Shown one piece after another: positions 8,914 to 15,737 of a stretch of DNA of 15,737 bases. The position numbers and the translations under genes are program-made. Location: NCBI GenBank assembly GCA_002179805.1, contig NAVB01002015.1, positions 1 to 15,737 on the forward strand. Reading direction: 5' to 3'. The notes under the pieces are model-generated. The model was not told the DNA's origin and did no database searches. It worked only from the letters and a program-made list of their open reading frames with translations. Position 1 is the first letter of the stretch. Each line of letters begins with the position of its first letter. Source of the stretch: Acanthamoeba lenticulata (Eukaryota > Discosea > Longamoebia > Acanthamoebidae).

Positions 8914-10101
8914 TCAGGGATCAATGTCATACATGAGACAGAAGAGCAAATTGACAAACTCTCCGAACGAGAGCTTGCCTGAGCCGTCCTTGTCCAACGC
9001 CTTCATCATGCGACTCACCTGCATCACCAATAAACACGCACAGTTGAGGTGGAGATGTCCCAAACTTGAATCAGAGTACCATACCTCAGAATCATTCTTA
9101 GCTTCGACATCCACTACGGGCAGGAGTTCTTTGAGTTCAGAAAACGAGAGCTCCCCAGATCCATCTTTGTTTGTGTGGGGCCAGTGAGACACATAAAAGC
9201 TAGAGGTAAGAAGGTGAGTTATACCATCGTCGGCGGCCTCAAAGATGGTCTCTGCACGCTTGAGGAAGAACTCCAACTGAAAGAATTCCTCATATCTGAA
9301 AAAGACAGGATATGAGATGAGGTTGCAAACAACAGCACAGAGAAACTCACCCGATGGACCCCGAGTCGTCCTCATCAACCTGGTGGACAAGGAAGCTTGA
9401 GTGGCACATTTCCCACGTGAAATGGTGGGACTGAACGCACCATGTGGAGGAAGAGCTTAATTTGATCGCGGCTGAACTTGTAGCCCACGGCACTGAGGGC
9501 TTCCTCCAGCTCCTAGTGTGTCATAACAAATTAGACGCACAAGCTAACAAAACGGGGCTAACCATGGTAAAGAACCGCATGGTCAATTTGTCCGCTGTCG
9601 TCAGTGTCAAACTTGCTGAAGACACGCTTTACCTGTGTCCAGCCACAAGTAAGACCAAGCACGTCACTCTAGAATCATGCACATACCTTGTGCGTGTAGG
9701 CAATAAGCTCTAAGAACTCGTCAAATGTGAGCTTTTTATACTTACCAGTGCTGCTAACAGATTGGATCAACACTGTCACCAGTCAGGAAAACCACGCCAA
9801 AACATGGAGAGATAAGAAGAAAGAAAACGAAAAACAGCGAAGCTCCTGCAAAGAGAGGGGGGGGGGGAGTGGCTTACCGCCTATCTGGGTGTCGGAGAAG
9901 TTGTGACCGCTCTGCTCATTCAGAATTACCTTCAACTCTTCTGCCTGCATAGCACACAGAAGTTAAAAGGGAAGGGTAAGGCGGCACAAGAACGGGAACA
10001 CGAACGTCAAGTTTGCCATTTTCATCGTCATCCAGGATGGCGAAGAGCTTGCGTAGTCGCCGAGTCGTAACTGCGTCAAACTCGCTCCCTCCGTCTGCCA
10101 T
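8914..10101 (-). CDS. Six-EF-hand calcium-binding protein (calbindin-like layout)
   Basis: A 220-residue protein from nine exons: 10101-10006, 9944-9878, 9772-9687, 9632-9576, 9512-9441, 9379-9351, 9295-9225, 9164-9085, 9018-8914. Five canonical 12-residue loops are visible: DDDENGKLDAEE (24-35), DTDDSGQIDHAE (92-103), DEDDSGSIGYEE (128-139), DDDGSGELSFSE (158-169) and DKDGSGKLSFGE (195-206). A sixth hand near residues 60-74 (SSTGKYKKLTFDEF) has lost the acidic calcium ligands. Several splice junctions fall inside loops and each restores a perfect loop, which supports the model. There is no membrane segment or signal peptide, so it is probably a cytosolic calcium buffer or sensor; the target is unknown. 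An in-frame ATG 33 nt upstream (10134) could add 11 residues. The last exon ends 119 bp before the NMNAT start. Confidence 0.92.
9857..9867 (+). repeat. G11 homopolymer in an EF-hand gene intron
   Basis: Eleven consecutive G on the plus strand form an uninterrupted C-run within the intron 9877-9773, close to its donor. Likely a slippage or assembly-error site; no function inferred. Confidence 0.9.
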
Positions 10102-10372
10102 GTCGGTGGTGAAAAGGAAACAGTTATTTGGCAACCTTTTTCTTTTCCGGCGACGAAGTCAAGCCCAGCTTCATTTTCCCTATGCACCCGCTTCGTGCCG
10201 ACCCAAAAGCCCAAACCTGTAAACCTTCTTTTGGCTTTGCAGGATTGGCGAATTATTCCTCGTGGGCAGTTACCTGAGCCCGACACCACGAAAGTTCTGT
10301 TTGTTTGTCCGCCGCAGTGGTGACTTAAGGTTGCAAGCGCGGTCTTGCTTTCTTCTTTTCAACCGGCCCACA
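10102..10372. promoter_or_regulatory. Divergent promoter region between EF-hand and ependymin-like genes
   Basis: These 271 bp separate two start codons that point away from each other, so both promoters must lie here or overlap the genes. The side near the secreted-protein gene has a pyrimidine-rich stretch (about 10342-10360) just before its ATG. No clear TATA box was found; the AATTATT at about 10250 is the only AT-rich candidate. Confidence 0.5.
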
Positions 10373-11041
10373 ATGATCCGCACCCTTATCCTTACTACTG
10401 CTGTGTTCGTCTTCCTCGCGGTGGCTGGTGTGATTGCCGCTCCGTCGCAGCCCTCCTTCCCTAAGGACTACCATGCCGCCTTTAGCCAGATGACTGCTTC
10501 ATCTGCCGGCCAGAACTTCACCTTCACCGACGGTAGCCTTATCATCAGCAGCAGCCTTGAGGCGACCTTCCAGACCGGCCTCATGTTTGGCTTGGAGGTC
10601 TCGTCGCTCAATCTTTACAAGCAAAAGTTCACCTTCTCGTGGGCTGCTGCCGGGCCATGCAGAAGGACTCCGCTCGACACACCCTTCTCGGATCCGCTCA
10701 GCCTCATCCAGTACACGACCTACAAGGGCCTCGAGGTCGTGAATGGCCGCCAGACCCAGAAGTGGACGTTCGAATACGGTACTCTGCTGGTCCAGGTCTT
10801 CGTGACCAACAACAGCAGCCAGGAGCCTGTGCGCTACGTCGTCAACAACCAGGGCACTGGCATCCTTATTGATTTCACCAGCTTTGCCGCGGGCGCCTCG
10901 GCCAGCGTCTTTGTCCCGCCTCGTTCGTGTGCCAGCAGCGTCGTCGCTCACCTCGGGGCCAGGAGCCAGCATCACAATGTGGACGCCTTCGCCGCCGTCA
11001 ACGCGGTTGTGGAGTCTGCCATCGCCTCGCTTCAGGCGTAA
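10373..11041 (+). CDS. Secreted ependymin-like protein (intronless)
   Basis: A 222-residue single-exon protein. The N-terminus is a clear signal peptide (MIRTLILTTAVFVFLAVAG, probable cleavage near AIAA/PSQP at 21-24). The mature part is a beta-rich-looking domain with only two cysteines, C96 (GPCRRTPLDTPF) and C186 (VFVPPRSC), well placed for a disulfide. It also has N-glycosylation sequons at N48 and N146/N147. The order Cys-x-pF, a WTFEYG segment, a PV segment, an IDFTSF segment and an SVFVPP-C end resembles ependymin-related secreted proteins. Sequence identity by eye is low, so the family call is tentative. The start at 10373 is chosen because it begins the signal peptide; the in-frame extension upstream is not signal-like. 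It is intronless, unlike every complete neighbour. Function unknown; extracellular lipid- or ligand-binding is possible if the family call holds. Confidence 0.72.
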   Translation: MIRTLILTTAVFVFLAVAGVIAAPSQPSFPKDYHAAFSQMTASSAGQNFTFTDGSLIISSSLEATFQTGLMFGLEVSSLNLYKQKFTFSWAAAGPCRRTPLDTPFSDPLSLIQYTTYKGLEVVNGRQTQKWTFEYGTLLVQVFVTNNSSQEPVRYVVNNQGTGILIDFTSFAAGASASVFVPPRSCASSVVAHLGARSQHHNVDAFAAVNAVVESAIASLQA

Positions 11042-11187
11042 ACTTTAAACAGTTCGGCTTTTCGATTGACCTAAAAGCTTTACCGCTCCATCAGCATGTC
11101 GTCCACGCTGTCCCCGGCTGAGGTGTTGGTAGGGCTGACGTTGCAAAGAACTTAGGGCTGTAACACTAGTTCATGGAAAGGAGTTTT
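11042..11187. other. Convergent intergenic spacer
   Basis: These 146 bp between two stop codons must hold both 3' ends. I see no AATAAA signal or stem-loop that stands out. Confidence 0.5.
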
Positions 11188-12549
11188 TTACACGTCACCA
11201 ACGATCTTTACGACGTTGACGTGCTCTACAAAGGCCTCGATAACGGCTTCCGCTCGCGCCTTTTCCTCGTCGCTGAGCGCAAGCGTGACCGGCGTCTCGC
11301 GCTGGCAAGCGCCCTTTTCTGTGTGAGCATGCAGCAGTCGTGCGTGAGACTCACGTGTGTATTGCCCGGGCGCGAGAGAGGAGCACGTACCTCGCCTAAC
11401 ACCGTCCTTGGGGCCAAGGTGCTGCGCGAGCGGGATGAACCCATAGGCGGTCAGCTCGGGATAGTTCTGTACAAAGTAGCGCGTCACTGTGTCGCGAGCG
11501 GTGGTCGACGAGACGTCAATGTGAACAACAAGCAAGCAAGAAGCCATATATGAAGATGAGAAACGCACCATGGTCCTTAATGTCCTCGAAGGGGTCCTCC
11601 ACCTTGTTGAACACTGCGCCCAGCACGCGGACGCCAAAGTGCTCAAAGTAGACCTTGTTGATGTTAAAGCTATCGATCGCGTCACCCACACCTATACAAT
11701 GATCACAACCGATGGCGCCATTCATCAACTTCAACATCACAAGCTCACCACCAGACAAGCTTATAAGCTGTTGCGCCGTACCACTTCGGCCCACAAGGAG
11801 CACGGGGATGTTGAGGCGCTGAGCGATCTGAGCATTCGACACGCCGACGACACTGAGCGCACAGGAGGAGCGGTGGTGAGCGCACAAACATACGGCGGTG
11901 CACTTGCTGGACTTTTGTTAGAGGCAACGCACCTGCCGACCGAGGGATAGCCCACGCCGTCCACGATAACGAACTGCACACACGCGAAAAGCCAGCGAGG
12001 ATGAGATATGGCCTGAAGAGGGGCGCAAGCGGGAAAGATGGCACCTTCTTGCCCTTAGCGATGGTTTTGACGGCATCCTCGATCTTGTCCAGCAGCTCCT
12101 TGGGCGATGGACCCACGCCATTGATGCACTCGCGCGTGAAGCCCGTGTAGAACACCACCGGCCCTATGCCGCGGTGCGCGATGCCTGGAGGAGCATGTCG
12201 CAGTCAGCAAGCCAGCATGTTCCCCGGCGCGTTAAATCAGACGGAGAAGCAGCAACCATGCAAGTGGCAGTACTTGGACACAAGCTGCACGTCGATGCAT
12301 TGGGTGGCGGGCTTGATGTAGGCGATTTCTTCCGGCTTGTACAGACCCTGTAACGAACGCGCGTGAGCGTTTGGCAACAGCATCTTGCTTTTCAGCGGAG
12401 CAACGAACGGTGCGAAGAAGAGAGCCGAGGAGGCCGAGAGCGACAGTGCTCTTGCCCACAGAGGCGCGATCACCCGCCACAAAAATCATCTTTGGTCCGA
12501 TCTCGTGAGTTACGAGCGATTCGACCGGGACGGGTGGTGCTGCCTCCAT
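11188..12549 (-). CDS. Dethiobiotin-synthetase-like P-loop NTPase (AAA_26/CobQ-like), function unknown
   Basis: A 307-residue protein from seven exons: 12549-12409, 12347-12257, 12184-12045, 11973-11933, 11852-11569, 11486-11391, 11318-11188. MIFVAGDRASVGKST (21-35) is the deviant Walker A loop of the BioD/CobQ group, with the same spacing as GTDTEVGKT. KPEEIAYIKPATQ fits the strand and loop that follow in BioD-like folds. FVIVDGVGYPSVGSVVGVSN is the Walker B and switch region, followed by IPVLLVGRSG, then VLGAVFNK (conserved Asn-Lys base contact), ELTAYGFIPL and a C-terminal helix. Biotin synthesis cannot be assumed: related P-loop domains also sit in phosphotransacetylases and in stand-alone proteins without assigned reactions. 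Probably cytosolic. The start at 12549 gives a short leader before the P-loop and is divergent from WDR82. Confidence 0.85.
11692..11709 (-). other. In-frame 18-nt GT...AG segment: micro-intron or coding insert
   Basis: Inside the long exon 11852-11569, the 18 nt gttgtgatcattgtatag begin with GT, end with AG and are a multiple of three. Read through, they add six residues (CDHCIG) in a Gly-rich turn; removed, the protein reads NGAIGVGDAIDSF, which looks more like a conserved turn. I kept it as coding because 18 nt is shorter than the other introns here. Confidence 0.35.
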
Positions 12550-12711
12550 TGTGGTTGTTTGCAGTTTGCAGAACACGCAGCGAGCAAGAGCGCACGTTGA
12601 GCGCCAGCAAGGCGCGACGTAAGCTGTCCCCTTAACTAAGCGTTTTCTTTGCTTTTGTTTTCAGTTTCTTTTCGCTCTTGGATCTAACAAGATCCAACAG
12701 CTCAAACCTTC
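12550..12711. promoter_or_regulatory. Bidirectional promoter between P-loop NTPase and WDR82 genes
   Basis: Only 162 bp separate the two divergent start codons. The WDR82-proximal half is pyrimidine-rich (12640-12680) and may include a 5'-UTR acceptor-like ttttcag. No TATA box is obvious. Confidence 0.55.
12680..12695. repeat. Perfect inverted repeat GGATCT-aaca-AGATCC
   Basis: A 6-bp palindromic pair with a 4-nt spacer ends 16 nt before the WDR82 ATG. It could be a protein-binding dyad or a small RNA hairpin in the leader; chance occurrence is possible at this length. Confidence 0.5.
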
Positions 12712-14252
12712 ATGGCGCGCATTGACGATGATGTCGTGCATGCCATGGCCATGGGCAAGGTCTTCAAGGACAATGTGCGTATATTACAAATTTGATGTGG
12801 TTGGCCGTCCATTTTTGCCCAATCGTTCTCCGCTCAATCGTACCATTCCCCGTGCGCCACTATGCACAGACGTCCAGAATCAATTCGCTAGATTTCTACA
12901 AAACGGGGGAGCACCTCGTTACCGCCAGCGACGATGAATCGATTCACGTCTACAATGCCGTGTCTGGCAAGTACGTTCGTTGCACGCAGCTGCTGGCCAC
13001 GCCCATGGGCTCACCACAACCACGCTCGGGCGCGTGCATCCACCTCCCCTCCAGGATGACAAGAACAGTGCTGAGCAAGAAGTACGGTGTTGACCTCATC
13101 CGCTGGACGCACAACGAGAACACCGTCATCTGCGCCTCCAAGAACTCGTGGGACGGTACGTGGTGTTGGGATCCCATCAAGCCTTCCTTGGTAGTGCAAT
13201 GCTGACACAACCGCGCACCGCGCACAGAGACACTACGGTATTTGTCGCTGCACGACAATCACTACCTGCGGTACTTCAAGGGCCATCGCGACCGCGTGAC
13301 ATCGCTCGCTATGTCGCCCGTCGACGACACCTTCCTCTCGGCCTCGCTCGACAGCACCGTCCGCCTGTGGGACCTCCGCACCAATGCTTGCCAGGTATTT
13401 CCCATCTTCACTACTATCATCATGATCGACCTTCATCATGTTCATCTATCAACTGTGGTGCAGGGCCTAATTCGACGGACGGGACGAGCGAGCGTGGCCT
13501 ACGACGCGCAGGGCCTTATTTTCGCTGTGGCCACCGCCAACAATGCCATTAAACTCTACGACCTGCGATCGTTTGAGAAGGGTCCGTTCGCCACGTTTAC
13601 CGTGGAGCACCCGGTGCCGCTGCAGTGGACGGGCATCAAGTTCAGCAACGACGGCAAGTACATCTTGCTCCCCACGACCGAGAGCCCTATCTTCCTGATC
13701 GACGCCTTCACCGGCAAGAAGGTCTCCTCTTCCTCCTTCCTCCTCCTCACTGATCTTCTTGTTGATCGTCCTACCCGCGTGAAATGGAGCAGAAACAAAT
13801 GTACACAACGCGCATCAACGACCACCAGTCCGTGCTGGAGGCCTCGTTCTCGCCCGACGCGCAATACGTGCTCTCCGGTGCGTGTCTGCAGTTTGGTGTG
13901 CGTGGCCGCGGCGTGGTGACCCATGACGCTGATGATGATGATGCTGATGCTGATAATGATGATGATCGGCCTGGGACGCACACAGGATCCGAGGACGGGT
14001 CGGTGCACGTGTGGAACACGGTGAGCGGCGAGCAGGTCGCGGTGTGGCGAGGCCACGCGGGCGTCGTGGGCGCCGTCCAGTGGAATCCACGGTATGCATT
14101 GTTTCTTTTCTCCCTTTCTTGCTTGTGCGTCATCAACATGATGAGGTTGTCATGAACCTCACCCGATCGTGTTCATCTCCAGGTACATGATGGCCGCGTC
14201 GTCCGACTTCCGATTAGTGTTTTGGATCCCGGGAGACAAGGACAAGGATTGA
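12712..14252 (+). CDS. WDR82: WDR82/Swd2 WD40-repeat protein, SET1/COMPASS subunit
   Basis: A 316-residue protein from eight exons: 12712-12774, 12870-12970, 13055-13155, 13228-13394, 13464-13721, 13793-13877, 13986-14091, 14183-14252; every junction is in phase. It matches WDR82 along its full length and is nearly the same size as the animal protein. [37 protein letters not shown] [44 protein letters not shown] and [10 protein letters not shown] are close to invariant in the family. In other eukaryotes it recruits the SET1 H3K4 methyltransferase to Ser5-phosphorylated RNA polymerase II, and it also joins PP1/termination complexes; it acts in the nucleus. It ends in a short Lys/Asp tail. The donor at 13722 (gtctcc) is weak but required by phase and homology. 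Confidence 0.96.
13931..13966 (+). repeat. GAT trinucleotide repeat in a WDR82 intron
   Basis: An imperfect (GAT)n tract with GCT and AAT interruptions lies in the intron 13878-13985. It is a microsatellite, not coding in the WDR82 frame. Confidence 0.85.
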
Positions 14253-14533
14253 AGAAGCCAAAGTTGGGAACCTTACTTGTCCCTTCTTCTTAGAGCAAGA
14301 TGACGACCGCGGAAGCGATTGGTCGGACGAGTGCACTTTGTCGCCGCAAACAGAGAGAGGAAGAAGGAGAGGAAAGGTTGTGGTGGCGAAAACTATGTCA
14401 ACTATGAACAGGCAGCTTGCGCTTGGATGTTTGAAATTGAAAACTATTAATAATTGGCTGGCCCATTTCTTTTCGTTCGCCGAGACACAACACTTGCAGA
14501 CCAGACCAGACCAGACCCGACCCTACCCGCAAC
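14253..14533 (+). promoter_or_regulatory. Tandem-gene spacer with WDR82 3' end and aminopeptidase promoter
   Basis: 281 bp. It contains an AT-rich patch (about 14442-14456, attaataatt) that could serve as a TATA-like element. A run of CCAGA repeats at 14497-14515 is followed by C-rich sequence directly before the ATG. No gene was seen here. Confidence 0.45.
14497..14515 (+). repeat. (CCAGA)n short tandem repeat in the aminopeptidase leader
   Basis: Almost four copies of a 5-bp unit end 18 nt before the start codon, so the repeat is probably in the promoter or 5' UTR. Confidence 0.85.
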
Positions 14534-15737
14534 ATGAGGGGCGAGAGGACGGGCCTCGTGCGTGGACGCGACGAAGAAGAGTCGGCCATTGTCTATGACT
14601 GTAAGTTCCTTTTTCCAAGATTCAAACCCAAATTTATTTCATCTATACATAATAAGATTCTCACAAATCTATCCGCATCTAGCTCTCCACAACAGTTGGT
14701 GGTACAAGTTGCAGCAGAGGAAGCTCTGGATCGGCATCGCAATCGTGCGCTCGCTCTCCACATTTTTTGACCGCGGTCAGCTCATTTGTTGGGGCACAGG
14801 TGGTAGCAGTCGCCATTGTCGCCGTCGTGGTGCTGGCTGTGGCCCTTTCGGTGGGTCTGGACAGCAACGACGACAAGAATAACAACAACAACCCGGGTTC
14901 GACCAACCTCTACTCGAGCGTTAGTGCGGCCAACATCCAGAAGCACCTCGCCAAGCTTTTTGACACGGTGACTTCCACCATCTGCTGCTCGTCGTGTGCC
15001 TGCACGAGTCGCTCACGTCGTACGTGCGCGCGTGTGCGGTGGTGTTCAGGCCAACAACTTGACCAACAACACCGTCAACTCGCGGTCGGTGCGGAATGGT
15101 TACAACGAATCGGCGGCCTACATCATCCAGCAGCTGCAGGAGGTGGTCGGGAAGGACTTTTGCGAGGTCACCACGCAGCCCTTTGTCATCCCGGTCTTCC
15201 AGCTGCTTGCCACCCCGCAGCTCGTCCTCACGGCCATCCCAGTCGCCAACGCCTCGTCGCCGGCCTTCACGCCCCTGACCTACCAGTACGGCGTCGACTT
15301 CCTGTACCTTCGCTACGGCGGCAACGGGACGTACGACATCCGGGCCGACCTCTCAGTGGTGGCCAACCTGGGCTGCGCCGCGTCGGACTACGCGTCGGTC
15401 AAGCCCGGCACGATCGCGCTCATCGTGCGCGGCGGCAACTGCACGCTGTACAACAAGGCCATCCTGGCCGAGGACGCCCAGGCGGCGGGCATCCTCTTTG
15501 CCAACCCCAACTCGACCACCGTCATCACCGCCGCGCGCGTCTTTGACTCCACCTGGGTTCCCAGTACGTCCCATCACTGAATCTTGTTGGTCACAACAAA
15601 CAAACATGTGCTCCTTGAGGCCTCTGACTTCTGGCGTTGGTTCTTTGACAGCCGACCGGATCGTCAACATCCCCTCAGTTGGCGTCTCCTACTCTGTGGC
15701 CACCACCCTCATGTCCCTTCGCGGTACTATGCAAACT
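14534..15737 (+). CDS. Membrane-anchored M28-family aminopeptidase with PA domain (3' end outside window)
   Basis: The N-terminal 299 residues of a peptidase, from exons 14534-14600, 14683-14744, 14800-14967, 15050-15563 and 15652-15737 (open). A short charged cytosolic tail (MRGERTGLVRGRDEEES) leads to KLQQRKLW and one transmembrane helix (about IGIAIVVAVAIVAVVVLAVA). An Asn-rich stalk follows; this is type II topology. Luminal/extracellular sequence then resembles secreted aminopeptidases: a SRSVRNGYNESAAYIIQQL lead-in, YQYGVDFLYLRYGGNGT, and a PA domain with ANLGCAASDYASVKPGTIAL, a GGNCTLYNKA segment and NIPSVGVSYSV. Several N-x-S/T sites fit a glycosylated ectodomain. The zinc-binding catalytic residues of M28 would come later and are not in the window, so catalytic competence cannot be judged. 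The exon 2 acceptor at 14681-14682 is preferred because it pairs in phase with the strong donor gtaagt. Confidence 0.85.

Noticed and set aside
10262..10372. N-terminal extension of the secreted protein from an upstream ATG
   Set aside because: The extension would bury the signal peptide 37 residues inside the protein; the ATG at 10373 starts the signal peptide exactly.
13931..13966. GAT repeat as an Asp-rich coding insert in WDR82
   Set aside because: The donor gtgcgt and acceptor cacag around it restore the conserved WD40 repeat when removed.
14767..15546. A continuous 260-codon plus-strand frame through the aminopeptidase start
   Set aside because: It lacks an ATG start, and after 14967 it runs in the wrong frame relative to the PA-domain sequence; the spliced model recovers all motifs.
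1..15737. tRNA, rRNA, CRISPR arrays, transposons or viral genes
   Set aside because: No cloverleaf-like sequence, spaced direct repeats, transposase or reverse-transcriptase motifs, terminal repeats or viral hallmark proteins were seen on either strand.

Overview
This is a compact, intron-rich nuclear segment of a free-living amoebozoan. It most resembles Acanthamoeba: GC-rich exons with C/G-ending codons, many 50-100 nt GT-AG introns, gaps of 70-340 bp between genes, and typical amoebal families. The species call is an inference from style and remembered homologs, not a search. All exon models were derived by hand from splice signals, reading-frame phase and domain continuity.

Layout. Positions 1-10101 hold four genes, all on the minus strand. 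Read in transcription order they are: a six-EF-hand calcium-binding protein (10101-8914), a nicotinamide/nicotinate mononucleotide adenylyltransferase (8794-7637), a Siw14-like atypical phosphatase (7563-6795), and a very large gene (6456 to beyond position 1). Positions 10373-11041 hold a plus-strand secreted ependymin-like protein that diverges from the EF-hand gene and converges on the next one. Positions 12549-11188 (minus) encode a dethiobiotin-synthetase-like P-loop protein. It shares a 162-bp divergent promoter with a plus-strand WDR82/Swd2 WD40 gene (12712-14252). A plus-strand membrane-anchored M28/PA-domain aminopeptidase starts at 14534 and runs off the window.

The standout is the large minus-strand gene. 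Phase-consistent splicing joins a Ras exchange-factor N-terminal domain (REM) and a RasGEF catalytic domain to a long Ser-rich linker with Arg-Glu/Arg-Asp repeats. The linker leads into two tandem copies of a sensor module that looks like the ligand-binding half of bacterial phenol/xylene regulators (XylR_N followed by V4R). Both copies keep the Cys...Glu-x2-Cys-x7-Cys pattern of the zinc site known from DmpR/MopR. I read this as a candidate small-molecule-sensing Ras activator, possibly built from a bacterial-type chemosensor. The protein reaches at least about 1651 residues and its C-terminus lies outside the window.

The other genes are mostly housekeeping: NAD synthesis, inositol-pyrophosphate/phosphatase signalling, calcium sensing, histone H3K4 methylation and peptide hydrolysis. 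Nothing in the sequence suggests that they act together. No rRNA, tRNA, CRISPR array, viral gene or transposon was seen.
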